Source of the DNA: Sphingorhabdus sp. EL138
Lineage (GTDB): Bacteria > Pseudomonadota > Alphaproteobacteria > Sphingomonadales > Sphingomonadaceae
Assembly (NCBI RefSeq): GCF_900258045.1
Contig: NZ_OGVD01000004.1
Span: 992,001-1,056,000 of the forward strand
Direction: 5' to 3'
Length of the DNA stretch: 64,000 nt
Shown here: piece by piece, positions 33,536-42,984 of the stretch
Layout: every line of letters starts with the position of its first letter
How positions within the stretch are numbered: position 1 is the stretch's first letter
Notes under the pieces: model-generated
Told to the model about the DNA's origin: nothing
Database searches by the model: none
What the model saw: the letters and a program-made list of their open reading frames with translations, nothing else
Translations under genes and position numbers: made by a program

Positions 33536-35635
33536 CTACTCCGCCGCTTCCAATTCTCGTACCGGCGCTACCGTTACCGGCGTCGCGTTGAGGACTGCGT
33601 TGCCGGACAGCGGGTCAAAGCTTGCCGGATCGGTGAGATCATTGATCGAAACGCCCGGTTTTGCAGCGGCGACAGACAGCCCCACCCCTTCACGGCCATG
33701 ACCGAAGCCATGCGGGATCGACATCACGCCGGGCATGACGTCATCGGTGACCTCGACGACAATCTCGACGCTGTTTACCCGGCTTTCCACGGTGGCCATA
33801 TCACCGTCCGTCAAGCCGCGCTCGGCCGCATCATCGGGATGAACCATCAATGTGCAACGTTCCGGCCCTTTCAGCAGGCGCTTGCTGTTATGCAGCCAGC
33901 TATTGTTGCTCCGCACATGGCGGCGGCCAATCAGGCGCAACATGTCCGGGCGGGCATCGCTCAACGAGTCAGCAAAGCGTTGTAACTCCGTCAGAAAATC
34001 GGGATGCGCACATTGGATCTGCTTGTCTTCGGTCATCAACCGATCGGCCATGCAAGGTCGCAATGGCCCCAGATCAATCCCGTTCGGCGCGGCCTCCACC
34101 TCAGCCAGAGTCAGCCCCGCTGGTGAGCTTTGCAGCATATTGTCGAGCACGTCCCGTGGTTCGCGGATATTGGGAACATCCTGCCCGTCCGTCGCCAATA
34201 TCTCACGTGCCAATTCAGCAATAATTTCCCAATCCGCTTTTTCGTCCTCACGAATATCAAAGATCGCAGGCGAATAGCTGGCATAGTTGCGCACCGCCAA
34301 AGGCCCGAAAAAGAAAGGATAATGGTCCTTTTCCAGCGGGCCGCAAGGCGGGAGGATATAGTCGGCATGGCGGCTGGTTTCGGTGACATACATGTCAAAC
34401 GATACCATCAGGTCGAGCTTCTCCAGCGCCCTATCCAGTCTCGCGCCATCAGGGGCTGAAAGGACGGGATTGCCAGTGACAACAAATAGGGTGCGGATCC
34501 GCTCCTCATCTTCGCGCAGCATTTCCTCGGCGAAAGTAATGGTCGGCAATTCGCCCATAACTACCGGCATTTCACCGCGGGCCGTCTGAGTTTTTCGCAC
34601 AGAGCCCCTACCCACCAAATTGATCGTATCAAGCGCCGGTTCCGGCACCATCGTACCCCCTTCGCGGTCGAGATTGCCGGTTGCAATATTAATGACCTGG
34701 ATCAGCCACTGGTTGAGCGTACCAAATTCACAGACAGAAACGCCCATTCGGCCATAAATCGCGGCCGGTTGGTCAGCTCCGAGTTGCGCCGCTATTTCGC
34801 GCATGTCTTCAACCGTTATCCCGCAATGAGTCGACAGTTCAGCCATATCAAAACCGGCAATAGCGGGCTCAATACTCCCCCAACTATCGTCCATTATCGC
34901 CTCGAGGCGAGAGATATCGGCATGGCCGTCATCAAAAACCGCTTTCAATATGCCGATAAATAAGGCCGTATCGGTGCCGGGCTTCACGAAATGATGCGCA
35001 TCGGCCAGTTTCGCGGTTTCTGTCCGGCGTGGATCGATCACAACCAGCTTGCCATCGCGCGCCTGCATTTCCTTCACGCGCTTCTTGAAGTCCGGCACCG
35101 TCCAGATACTGCCGTTTGAGGCCGCCGGGTTTCCACCGACAATCACCAGATACTGGCTTCGATCAATATCCGGCACCGCGGCCAGGCTGACATGGCCGTA
35201 CATATGATATTGCACCACATGATGCGGGATCTGATCCAGCGTCGAGGCGGAATAGATGTTTTTCAACCCTATCGCGCGGCGCAAGGTGCTGATTTGCGTC
35301 GAAATGCCATAATCATGCGCGCTGGGATTGCCCATATACATGGCGGGTTTTGCGCCAGCTTCTTTCAGGTCTTTCAGCTTCGCGGCAATTTCCTGAAACG
35401 CGGTTTCCCAGCCAATTTCCTGCCACTCGCCATTCACTTTCTTGACCGGCTTGTGCAGGCGATCCGGATCATCCTGCAAATCGGCAATGGCCGTTGCCTT
35501 GGGGCAGATATGGCCGCGGCTTAAAACATGATCGGGATTGCCCTTGATTGAGAGTATCTCACGGCCTTCGACTTCAACCAAAACGCCGCAATTGGCTTCA
35601 CAGATATGGCAGGTGCGGGCGTGAATTTGGCTCAT
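33536..35635 (-). CDS. Molybdopterin oxidoreductase of the formate dehydrogenase/nitrate reductase superfamily
   Basis: Start ATG 35635 is favoured because AGGAG lies seven bases before it, inside the earliest open codons. The 699-residue protein has an N-terminal [4Fe-4S] site (Cys9, Cys12, Cys16, Cys44 in CHICEANC and HICPKA), the bis-MGD-binding domains (MGNPSAHDYG, YLVIVGGNPAASNG, VVIDPRRTETAKLADAHH, VVTGNPVLSAPDG) and a C-terminal dinucleotide-binding beta-barrel (MVHPDDAAERGLTDGD, VMSIPHGFGHG). No Sec or Cys is obvious at the usual molybdenum ligand site, and no electron-transfer subunits are nearby, so substrate and partner are unknown. The gene order with glyQS is unusual for function. 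Confidence 0.9.
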   Translation of the reverse strand: MSQIHARTCHICEANCGVLVEVEGREILSIKGNPDHVLSRGHICPKATAIADLQDDPDRLHKPVKKVNGEWQEIGWETAFQEIAAKLKDLKEAGAKPAMYMGNPSAHDYGISTQISTLRRAIGLKNIYSASTLDQIPHHVVQYHMYGHVSLAAVPDIDRSQYLVIVGGNPAASNGSIWTVPDFKKRVKEMQARDGKLVVIDPRRTETAKLADAHHFVKPGTDTALFIGILKAVFDDGHADISRLEAIMDDSWGSIEPAIAGFDMAELSTHCGITVEDMREIAAQLGADQPAAIYGRMGVSVCEFGTLNQWLIQVINIATGNLDREGGTMVPEPALDTINLVGRGSVRKTQTARGEMPVVMGELPTITFAEEMLREDEERIRTLFVVTGNPVLSAPDGARLDRALEKLDLMVSFDMYVTETSRHADYILPPCGPLEKDHYPFFFGPLAVRNYASYSPAIFDIREDEKADWEIIAELAREILATDGQDVPNIREPRDVLDNMLQSSPAGLTLAEVEAAPNGIDLGPLRPCMADRLMTEDKQIQCAHPDFLTELQRFADSLSDARPDMLRLIGRRHVRSNNSWLHNSKRLLKGPERCTLMVHPDDAAERGLTDGDMATVESRVNSVEIVVEVTDDVMPGVMSIPHGFGHGREGVGLSVAAAKPGVSINDLTDPASFDPLSGNAVLNATPVTVAPVRELEAAE

Positions 35636-35787
35636 CATATGTCTCCTCATTTAACTGAGCAATTAGCAGAGTGGTAAAGCAGTGACTAGCATCTGCATCT
35701 TTTTTTGTTCAAAACTTAAATATCGCTAGGATTTGGGCCGAAAATGTTCGATTAACCGGAGCATTCGATCAAATCTTCCTGCTTTCA

Positions 35788-36744
35788 ATGAAAATGGAAA
35801 TGTTACCCATGATGCGACGCTGGCTTTCTTACCTTTTTATCGTTCCGGTATTTCTGGGATTGGCCGCTTGCGAAGCAGCGCCGCCACAATCTGCGGGAGA
35901 CGCAGCTCCCCAGAAAACCGAAATTGCCACCATACCGGATGATCCGGATCCAGCGCTTTGGGTAGTCAAGGACGAAGACACAACCATTTACCTGTTCGGT
36001 ACAGTGCATATTCTGAAACCAGGCCTGACGTGGTTTGATGAGGCGGTGAAAGAAGCTTTCGATGCATCCGATGAACTGGTGGTTGAAATGATCGAACCAG
36101 ATCCGGCTGCCATGATGAAGATCGTCAATGATATGGCGATCGATAAAACGGGCGTTCCCTTGCGCGACAAGCTCAGCGAAGAAGATCGCGCTGACTATGA
36201 AGCGGCCCTCACTTCGCTGAATTTGCCAGTCACGGCATTTGATCCCCTGAAACCGTGGTTTGCCAGTGTCAGCCTGTCTCTCGTTCCGTTGATGAAAAGT
36301 GGATATGATACGAATAGCGGCGTCGAAGATGCGCTGACTTCCCAAGCCAAGGCACGCAATATGAAGATTATCGGGCTGGAAACACCGGAACAACAATTGG
36401 GTTTTTTCGACAATCTACCCGAAGATGTTCAAATCCGCTTCCTGAACTTCAATGTGGATACCATAGATGAAATGGCCGATGGCATGGAAAACATGGTCGC
36501 GCATTGGGCCAATGCCAACATCACCGCGCTCGCGGAATTGATGAATGCTGGTCTGGAGGAAAAGATCCTTTACGAGACACTGCTTACAAACAGAAATGCC
36601 AATTGGGCAGTCTGGGTTGACGAGCGCATGGACCAACCCGGGACTGTCTTCATGGCAGTCGGTGCAGGTCATCTTGCTGGTGAAACTAGTTTGCAGGCGC
36701 AGTTGAAAAAGCGTGGTTTGAAGGCAAAACGTGTGAAATATTAG
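35788..36744 (+). CDS. TraB/GumN-family lipoprotein (paralogue 1)
   Basis: Protein of 318 residues with a lipoprotein signal ending FLGLAAC. The TraB/GumN domain (~45-318) shows LWVVKDEDTTIYLFGTVHILKPG near the start, the two GxxH-type motifs (FGTVHIL and AVGAGHLAGETSL) that resemble the putative metalloprotease sites of the Tiki/TraB superfamily, and LETPEQQLGFFDNLP. Enzymatic activity is not established for bacterial members. Several ATGs cluster at the start (35788-35812), so the exact first residue is uncertain. It is followed by a paralogue 55 bp away. Confidence 0.88.
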   Translation: MKMEMLPMMRRWLSYLFIVPVFLGLAACEAAPPQSAGDAAPQKTEIATIPDDPDPALWVVKDEDTTIYLFGTVHILKPGLTWFDEAVKEAFDASDELVVEMIEPDPAAMMKIVNDMAIDKTGVPLRDKLSEEDRADYEAALTSLNLPVTAFDPLKPWFASVSLSLVPLMKSGYDTNSGVEDALTSQAKARNMKIIGLETPEQQLGFFDNLPEDVQIRFLNFNVDTIDEMADGMENMVAHWANANITALAELMNAGLEEKILYETLLTNRNANWAVWVDERMDQPGTVFMAVGAGHLAGETSLQAQLKKRGLKAKRVKY

Positions 36745-36799
36745 GTAATTTCAAACGCTGCACCTTTCTTTTCGCGTTTGTCATGCCCAAATAGCAATA

Positions 36800-37714
36800 A
36801 TGATTCATGTTCGAGCTCTACTCGCTTTAATCGCCACATTTTGCCTTGCGGCCTGTTCCAACGCCGCACCGCCAGTGCAATTGAACACTGTAAAGGAAGG
36901 CAAACCGGCTCTTTGGAAGGTGACCGGCACAAAGCCGGAGCAACAAGGCACGGCCTATATGTTCGGAACAATCCACATATTGCCCAAAGATGTGAACTGG
37001 CGAACGCCGTTGCTGGAAACCGCCCTGAAGGACTCAGATCGGTTGATTATCGAAGTGCTCGGTCTTGAGGACACCCAGAATGCGGCCAGAATATTTTCCA
37101 AGCTCGCCATCTCTCCTGATCAACCGGAGATTGAAACCCGTGTAGAACCCTCGCTCCGTGATGAACTTGATGCGGTAATTGACAAGAGCAACATCCCCGA
37201 ATTTGCCTTGAACCGTATGGAAAGCTGGGCAGTCGCGCTGTCTTTGGCTTCCGCGCAAACCAATGCACTTGGTCTTGATTCCAGCGAAGGCGTGGAGAAA
37301 AAGCTGATCGCGCAATTTGCTGATTTTAAAAAGCCCGTTGAAGGCTTGGAGACTATAGAACAGCAGCTTGGTTATTTCGACACACTGCCCGAATCGCAGC
37401 AGCGCGACATGCTCACCAGCGTTGTCGAGGAAGCGGCTGATACAAAGGGAGCCTTTGAAAAACTTTTCAACGCCTGGATTTCAGGAGATACGGACAAGAT
37501 TGTGGAACTGTCCAACGGCGGGATATTGGAAGATCCCAGAACGCGGGAAAAACTCTTGATTGCCCGCAATCAGGACTGGACCGAACAGTTGGACAAAAGA
37601 TTGCAAAGCCCCGGCATATCATTTGTAGCAGTGGGCGCGGCTCATCTTGTTGGGCCAGACGCTGTTCAGGCCATGCTTGAAAAGCGCGGATACAAGATCG
37701 AGAAAATTCAATAA
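36800..37714 (+). CDS. TraB/GumN-family lipoprotein (paralogue 2)
   Basis: Protein of 304 residues with signal and lipobox CLAAC (Cys20). It shares the same order of motifs as paralogue 1: LWKVTGTKPEQQGTAYMFGTIHILP, LETIEQQLGYFDTLPESQQ and FVAVGAAHLVGPDAVQAML, including both His-containing motifs. The pair arose by tandem duplication. It is followed 21 bp later by a thioesterase-like gene on the same strand. Role in the envelope inferred only from the lipid anchor. Confidence 0.87.
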   Translation: MIHVRALLALIATFCLAACSNAAPPVQLNTVKEGKPALWKVTGTKPEQQGTAYMFGTIHILPKDVNWRTPLLETALKDSDRLIIEVLGLEDTQNAARIFSKLAISPDQPEIETRVEPSLRDELDAVIDKSNIPEFALNRMESWAVALSLASAQTNALGLDSSEGVEKKLIAQFADFKKPVEGLETIEQQLGYFDTLPESQQRDMLTSVVEEAADTKGAFEKLFNAWISGDTDKIVELSNGGILEDPRTREKLLIARNQDWTEQLDKRLQSPGISFVAVGAAHLVGPDAVQAMLEKRGYKIEKIQ

Positions 37715-37735
37715 TATAGATTTCAGGGCAACTTC

Positions 37736-38533
37736 ATGACATTTCTGTTTGACCGCGAGACCGCACTCATTCCGTGCGGCGATGGGCAGTATACTATCGA
37801 AGCCAGCGATGTTTATCGCAATCCTACGGGCGCGGCATTTGGTGGCTGGGTTGCGGCAATCATGGCAAGAGCCGTTGAAGACCATCCTGATCGGACCAGC
37901 CCCGTTGTTTCCCTGCAAACCACTTATATAGCCGGTGTCGGACCGGGTGAAGTCAGCGTTGAATCAAGGTTGCTGAAATCAGGCGCTTCAACACAGTTTT
38001 GGCGAGTTGAACTGTTTCAGGCCGGTAACGTCGTCATTGTTGGCGATATTGTCACGAGCAACAGACGCCCCGTCGAACTAAACTATCAAATCGATATGCC
38101 TGAAATACCTGCCCCGGAGAACAATCCCCAGTTGAAACCAATGGAGGGTCAGGCGCCCCAGTGGATTCGAACCTACGATCAGCGTATCGCGAAAGGTGTT
38201 CCTTTTCAGGTTAACGAAACGCCGGAGACGATTGTCTGGATCAAGGAAGAGGATGGCAGGCCGCTGGACCGTATCAGCATTATCTCCATTTGCGACGTGC
38301 CCATGCCGCGCACCTTTTTCCTCAGCGAGGAATTTCGCCCGGGATCGACCGTTGCCATGTCCACTTACATATACGCCAGCGAAGAAGATATTGCCGCGGC
38401 CGGATCGGATTATCTCGTCATGCGTGTCTCCGGCGCCGTGGTCAGAAACAGCAAGAGTGATTCCCGCGTTGAACTTTGGTCTGGCAATGGAACCTTGCTC
38501 GCGACCAGCAACCAAATCGGCTTTTTCCGCTAG
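37736..38533 (+). CDS. TesB-like acyl-CoA thioesterase (double hotdog)
   Basis: Protein of 265 residues with two hotdog domains. The first (~10-110) has YRNPTGAAFGGWVAAIMARAV, the substrate-binding helix of the family, and VVSLQTTYIAGVGPG; the second (~140-265) carries DRISIISICDVPMPRTF and SGNGTLLATSNQIGFFR, whose final block (LLATSxQ) is typical of TesB-like thioesterases with the catalytic Asp/Thr/Gln set. Acyl specificity unknown. Downstream by ~135 bp comes rplY. Confidence 0.85.
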   Translation: MTFLFDRETALIPCGDGQYTIEASDVYRNPTGAAFGGWVAAIMARAVEDHPDRTSPVVSLQTTYIAGVGPGEVSVESRLLKSGASTQFWRVELFQAGNVVIVGDIVTSNRRPVELNYQIDMPEIPAPENNPQLKPMEGQAPQWIRTYDQRIAKGVPFQVNETPETIVWIKEEDGRPLDRISIISICDVPMPRTFFLSEEFRPGSTVAMSTYIYASEEDIAAAGSDYLVMRVSGAVVRNSKSDSRVELWSGNGTLLATSNQIGFFR

Positions 38534-38669
38534 TAGAAAGCCATCCGGCCTCACGCTGCAATTTGCCTTGCTTTTCGGTGGTCCCCTGCCTATAGCGCCC
38601 TCTTTCCGACCATGAGCACCCTGGAGGCGTGGCGGAATATCGTAAAAACCTAATTTTTGGAGCAACATT

Positions 38670-39356
38670 ATGAGTGATCAGCTGACGATTTCAGCCGAGC
38701 CTCGCGAACGGGCTGGCAAGGGAGCCTCCCGTGCACTACGTCGCGAAGGCCGCATCCCCGCCGTTATATATGGCGATAAAAAAGACCCTTTGACAATTCA
38801 TGTGGAAGAACGAGAGCTGAACAAATTGCTTGGCACCGGCGTATTCATGAACTCTTTGGTCATGGTGGACGTAAAAGGCGAAAAAAGCCGGACCCTGCCA
38901 AAAGATGTTGCTTTTGATCCGGTCACTGACCGTCCATTGCATGTTGACTTTTTCCGCCTGGCGAAAGGCGCGAAGGTACAGGTCAACATTCCGGTTGTAT
39001 TTATCAACGAGGAAGAATCACCTGGTCTGAAACGTGGCGGCGTGCTCAACGTTGTGCGCTTTGAACTCGACCTTATGTGTGACGCAGACAAGATCCCCGA
39101 TCAGATCGAGATTGATGTGACCGGTCTGGAAATTGGTGATTCGATCCATATTTCCCACGTTACCCTGCCTGAAGGTTCGGAAAGCTCGATTACCGATCGT
39201 GACTTCACCATTGCTGGTGTAACCGCACCGTCCGCACTGAAATCTTCTGAAGATGAAGCTGAAGAAGGCGAAGGTGAAGAGGGCGAAGAAGGTGAAGAAG
39301 GTGCTGAAGGCGAAGCAGCTGAAGGCGGCGACGCAGAAGGCGGTTCCGAAGACTAG
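38670..39356 (+). CDS. rplY: 50S ribosomal protein L25/general stress protein Ctc
   Basis: 5S rRNA-binding protein of the long CTC type: 228 residues. The L25 domain is at 1-95 ([30 protein letters not shown]), the CTC beta domain at ~95-190 ([32 protein letters not shown]), and an acidic Gly/Glu tail from ~193. GGAGC precedes the ATG. The order rplY-pth-ychF is the conserved bacterial order; a terminator separates rplY from pth. Confidence 0.96.
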   Translation: MSDQLTISAEPRERAGKGASRALRREGRIPAVIYGDKKDPLTIHVEERELNKLLGTGVFMNSLVMVDVKGEKSRTLPKDVAFDPVTDRPLHVDFFRLAKGAKVQVNIPVVFINEEESPGLKRGGVLNVVRFELDLMCDADKIPDQIEIDVTGLEIGDSIHISHVTLPEGSESSITDRDFTIAGVTAPSALKSSEDEAEEGEGEEGEEGEEGAEGEAAEGGDAEGGSED

Positions 39357-39382
39357 ACCTTTTCACAGAAAACAATGTAACG

Positions 39383-39438
39383 AAAAACCGTTCATACTGA
39401 GCCCGTCACCGGGCTTGCCAATGTATGAGCGGTTTTTT
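39383..39438 (+). terminator. Rho-independent terminator between rplY and pth
   Basis: AAAAACCGTTCATAC pairs with GTATGAGCGGTTTTTT (one wobble) and the enclosed bases form a second stem AGCCCG/CGGGCT, giving a branched hairpin ending in a T-run ~30 bp before pth. Confidence 0.8.
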
Positions 39439-39465
39439 GTATCTGGATTTTAAGGAAATCGAAAA

Positions 39466-40038
39466 ATGCAGCTATGGGTCGGCCTTGGCAATCCGGGCGC
39501 ACAATATGCGCTCCACCGCCATAATGTCGGCTTCATGGTGCTGGATGCGCTGGAAGAAGTGCATGGTTTCCCTGAACCGAAGAAGAAATTTCAAGGTTGG
39601 GCGGTTGAAGGGCGGCTGGGTTCAGAGAAGCTGCTCCTTCTCAAACCCGCCACATTCATGAATGAAAGTGGTCGGGCGGTACGAGCGGCGATGGACTTTT
39701 ACAAGCTGGCGCCATCTGACGTTACCGTGTTCCATGACGAACTGGATCTGGAACCGTTCAAGGTAAAGGTGAAAGTCGGCGGCGGTCATGCTGGTCACAA
39801 TGGCTTGCGATCCGTAGATGCGCATATCGGCCCGGATTTTCGCCGAGTACGTATCGGCATCGGACATCCCGGCCACAAGTCACGGGTGCACGGACATGTA
39901 CTGGGCAATTATGCCAAGGCGGAGATTGACGATCTGGCAGAAATGCTGGGCGGCATTGCCGCAGAAGCAGACTGGCTGGCCAAGGGCGACAATGCCCGGT
40001 TTATGAGCGAGCTGGCGCTGAAGATGCAAAAGGATTAA
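39466..40038 (+). CDS. pth: Peptidyl-tRNA hydrolase
   Basis: Releases peptides from prematurely dropped peptidyl-tRNA. The 190-residue length is normal. N-terminal WVGLGNPGAQYALHRHNVGF holds the catalytic His19 and Asn9; FMNESGRAV and VFHDELDLEPFKVKVKVGGGHAGHNGLRS hold the Asn and Asp of the active site. It lies two bases before ychF, a conserved pair. Confidence 0.97.
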   Translation: MQLWVGLGNPGAQYALHRHNVGFMVLDALEEVHGFPEPKKKFQGWAVEGRLGSEKLLLLKPATFMNESGRAVRAAMDFYKLAPSDVTVFHDELDLEPFKVKVKVGGGHAGHNGLRSVDAHIGPDFRRVRIGIGHPGHKSRVHGHVLGNYAKAEIDDLAEMLGGIAAEADWLAKGDNARFMSELALKMQKD

Positions 40039-40040
40039 AC

Positions 40041-41141
40041 ATGGGTTTTAAATGCGGTATCGTTGGCCTTCCCAACGTTGGAAAATCAACACTTTTCAAT
40101 GCGCTTACCGAGACACAGGCGGCGCAGGCGGCCAATTATCCGTTCTGTACTATCGAACCCAATGTCGGTCAGGTTGCAGTGCCCGATCCGCGGTTGCAGC
40201 AGATCGCCAAGATCGCCGGTAGCGCGAAAATCATTGAAACCCAGCTCGCCTTTGTCGACATCGCTGGCCTTGTCAAAGGCGCATCACAGGGCGAAGGCCT
40301 CGGCAACCAGTTCCTTGGCAATATCCGCGAAGTCGATGCAATTGTTCATGTTTTGCGCTGTTTTGAAGATGACGATATCCAGCATGTGTCGAACAAGGTT
40401 GATCCGATTTCCGACGCCGAGGTTGTCGAAACCGAATTGCTGCTCGCCGATCTGGAGAGCCTTGAAAAACGCGTTCCGGCCTTTGAAAAGAAAGCGACCA
40501 GCGGCGACAAGGAAGCCAAGATTGCCGCCAGCGTGCTGGGCCAGACGCTCGAGTTATTGCGCGACGGCAGACCTGCACGGCTCACCCAGCCCAATGATGA
40601 TGAAGAGCAACGGATTTTTGACCAGTCACAATTGCTGACCGCCAAGCCGGTACTCTATGTCTGTAATGTCGATGAGGGCGATGCCGCCAACGGCAATGAC
40701 TTGAGCGCCGCTGTGTTTGAAAAGGCCAAGGCCGAAAATGCCGAAGCGGTTATCGTATCGGCCGCGATCGAATCCGAACTGGTCGGCATGGAAGCCGAAG
40801 AGCGCGCCGAATATCTTGCGGAGCTGGGACTGGAAGAATCCGGCCTCGCCCGCGTGATCCGAGCCGGTTATCAATTGCTCAGCCTGCAAACTTTCTTCAC
40901 CGCTGGCCCCAAGGAAGCCCGAGCCTGGACGGTTCACAAAGGTGCCAAGGCTCCGGAAGCGGCTGGCGAGATCCACACCGACTTCGAACGCGGCTTCATT
41001 CGCGCGGAGACGATCGCCTTTGATGATTATGTATCACTGGGCGGCGAAAGCGCGGCACGCGATGCCGGTAAACTGCGCCAGGAAGGCAAAGACTATGTCG
41101 CTCAGGACGGCGACATCATGAATTTCAAATTCAATGTCTGA
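40041..41141 (+). CDS. ychF: Redox-regulated ATPase/GTPase YchF (OLA1 family)
   Basis: P-loop NTPase of the Obg superfamily that prefers ATP and binds ribosomes. It has 366 residues: G1 GLPNVGKSTLFNAL near the start, G3 FVDIAGLVKGASQGEGLGNQFL, a coiled-coil insert (~125-200, LLADLESLEKRVPAFEKKA), and the C-terminal TGS domain (~280-366, LQTFFTAGPKEARAWTVHKGAKAPEAAGEIH, ending YVAQDGDIMNFKFNV). Tightly linked to pth. Confidence 0.98.
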   Translation: MGFKCGIVGLPNVGKSTLFNALTETQAAQAANYPFCTIEPNVGQVAVPDPRLQQIAKIAGSAKIIETQLAFVDIAGLVKGASQGEGLGNQFLGNIREVDAIVHVLRCFEDDDIQHVSNKVDPISDAEVVETELLLADLESLEKRVPAFEKKATSGDKEAKIAASVLGQTLELLRDGRPARLTQPNDDEEQRIFDQSQLLTAKPVLYVCNVDEGDAANGNDLSAAVFEKAKAENAEAVIVSAAIESELVGMEAEERAEYLAELGLEESGLARVIRAGYQLLSLQTFFTAGPKEARAWTVHKGAKAPEAAGEIHTDFERGFIRAETIAFDDYVSLGGESAARDAGKLRQEGKDYVAQDGDIMNFKFNV

Positions 41142-41188
41142 CTTGTCATAAAAGCCGGTTAGACTGAAGTCAGTCCAAAGGGGTTTCT

Positions 41189-42436
41189 ATGATTCGATAT
41201 ATGATACAGGCATTTGCCGTTTGTGCTTTGCTGGCCGGATGCGCCACTGGACAGACATCAGCACCAACGGCGGCGGGGGATATTCCCCTGCCAGCTGAAC
41301 GAGTCCGCAAACCGGTCACCATATTGATTTCCATTGATGGATTCCGCCCGGATTATCTGGATCGCGGGATAACACCCAATCTCAGCGCCCTGGCAGCATC
41401 CGGTGTTCATGCCGATATGCGCTCCAGTTTTCCGACCAAGACCTTTCCCAATCACTGGACCTTGGTAACAGGCAAAAGACCGGACAATCACGGCATTGTC
41501 GGCAACAGCATGGAAGATATCGCCCGGCCCGGTGAAAAGTTCACAATGGCCAACAAGGACTCGTTTTGGTGGGATCAGGCAGAACCCATCTGGATAACCG
41601 CTGAAAAGCAGGGCGTGCGTACAGCCACCATGTTCTGGCCGGGATCAGAGGTCGAGCTGGATGGTACACGCCCCAGCGACTGGTGGCCCTTCTCACAATC
41701 CCTTTCCAACGACCGCCGCATCAATGCCGTGGTCGACTGGATGCGGCGGCCGACGGCCACGCGCCCGCAGCTTGTTACACTTTATTTTGATACCGTCGAT
41801 ACGGCTGGCCATTTTTACGGTCCTGCACCTGGCGAAAAACTGCATGCGGCAATAAGCGCGGTCGACAAAAATATTGGCAGCCTGATCGCACAATTGGCCG
41901 CTTTGGACCAACCGGTAAATTTCGTCATTACGTCGGATCACGGCATGGCGGAGACCCACCCAGACCGTGTGATCTATCTCGACAACATCCTGCCACGGGA
42001 TCAATATCGTCTGGTAGTGGATGGCAACTACGCCGGGATTGAACCTCTGGCGGATGACATGACCGCCATCAACGCTGCTTTCTTGAAACCGCATGATAAT
42101 ATGGAATGCTGGAAAAAGGCTGATATTCCGGCGCGCCTACAATATGGTAAAAACCCCCGGGTACCATCGATCATCTGCCTGCCTGAATCCGGCTGGGTGG
42201 TTTATCAGGACAAGCCGGAATGGATGACGGGAACGGGCGGCGGTCATGGTTATGATCATCTGCATCCCGACATGATCGCGTTTTTCCTCGCCAGCGGCCC
42301 TGATTTTGTCGGCGACACAAAGATCGAGACGTTCGACAATGTCGATATCTATTCGCTGCTCGCACATCTGACCGGCGTTAAACCGAACCAGAGCAATGGC
42401 GATCTTTCTCCATTTGAACAGGCGCTAAAACCCTGA
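41189..42436 (+). CDS. Ectonucleotide pyrophosphatase/phosphodiesterase-like lipoprotein (alkaline phosphatase superfamily)
   Basis: Protein of 415 residues with lipobox LAGC (Cys18). Catalytic features of the NPP group are ISIDGFRPDYLD (metal Asp50), the nucleophile Thr85 in FPTKTFPNHWTLVTG, YFDTVDTAGHFYGP (metal Asp/His) and VITSDHGMAETH. GGHGYDHLHPDM supplies another His. It is predicted to hydrolyse phosphodiester or pyrophosphate bonds of extracellular nucleotides or lipids from the periplasmic or outer-membrane side. Not obviously in an operon; 42 bp before the MaoC gene on the same strand. Confidence 0.91.
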   Translation: MIRYMIQAFAVCALLAGCATGQTSAPTAAGDIPLPAERVRKPVTILISIDGFRPDYLDRGITPNLSALAASGVHADMRSSFPTKTFPNHWTLVTGKRPDNHGIVGNSMEDIARPGEKFTMANKDSFWWDQAEPIWITAEKQGVRTATMFWPGSEVELDGTRPSDWWPFSQSLSNDRRINAVVDWMRRPTATRPQLVTLYFDTVDTAGHFYGPAPGEKLHAAISAVDKNIGSLIAQLAALDQPVNFVITSDHGMAETHPDRVIYLDNILPRDQYRLVVDGNYAGIEPLADDMTAINAAFLKPHDNMECWKKADIPARLQYGKNPRVPSIICLPESGWVVYQDKPEWMTGTGGGHGYDHLHPDMIAFFLASGPDFVGDTKIETFDNVDIYSLLAHLTGVKPNQSNGDLSPFEQALKP

Positions 42437-42477
42437 AACCTTGTCATAGAAACGGGGTTTCATCGGAAAGTTCATCC

Positions 42478-42924
42478 ATGCTCTATTATGAAGATATCCA
42501 GATCGACGTCGTCCAGAAATACGGGTCGTACAAGGTTACCAAGGACGAGGTAGTCGAATTCGCCTCCAAATATGATCCGCAGCCTTTTCACCTCGATGAA
42601 GAGGCCGCTGCGAAGACCCATTTTGGACGCCTGTCTGCCAGCGGATGGCACAGCGCGGCGATGATGATGCGGATGATGGTTGACCAGATGACGGCCAATA
42701 AACAAGCCGGACTGGGCTCACCGGGCGTCGAAAACCTGCGATGGTTAAAGCCCGTCTATCCTGACGACACGCTGCGCTGCGAACATGTTACGCTGGAAAA
42801 ACGCCGGTCCGAAAGCCGTCCGGAAATGGGCATCATGAAGGGCAAGATCACGGTGTTCAATCAACATGACGAACAAGTCATGACGATGGAGAGCACTGGC
42901 CTTATCCAGGTCCGCGGGGACTGA
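42478..42924 (+). CDS. MaoC-like hotdog dehydratase
   Basis: Single hotdog protein of 148 residues. The (R)-hydratase signature is visible as FASKYDPQPFHLDEEAAAKTHFG with the Asp-x-x-x-x-His pair, followed by the central helix LSASGWHSAAMMMRMM. Members hydrate enoyl-CoA or act on related thioesters; this one belongs to the short MaoC group and its substrate is unknown. It converges toward the LysR gene 60 bp away. Confidence 0.88.
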   Translation: MLYYEDIQIDVVQKYGSYKVTKDEVVEFASKYDPQPFHLDEEAAAKTHFGRLSASGWHSAAMMMRMMVDQMTANKQAGLGSPGVENLRWLKPVYPDDTLRCEHVTLEKRRSESRPEMGIMKGKITVFNQHDEQVMTMESTGLIQVRGD

Positions 42925-42984
42925 TTGCTGCGGAAGTGTTCACAGCTGCATTCAAATGGCCACACCCAATCTATGAAATGTCCG

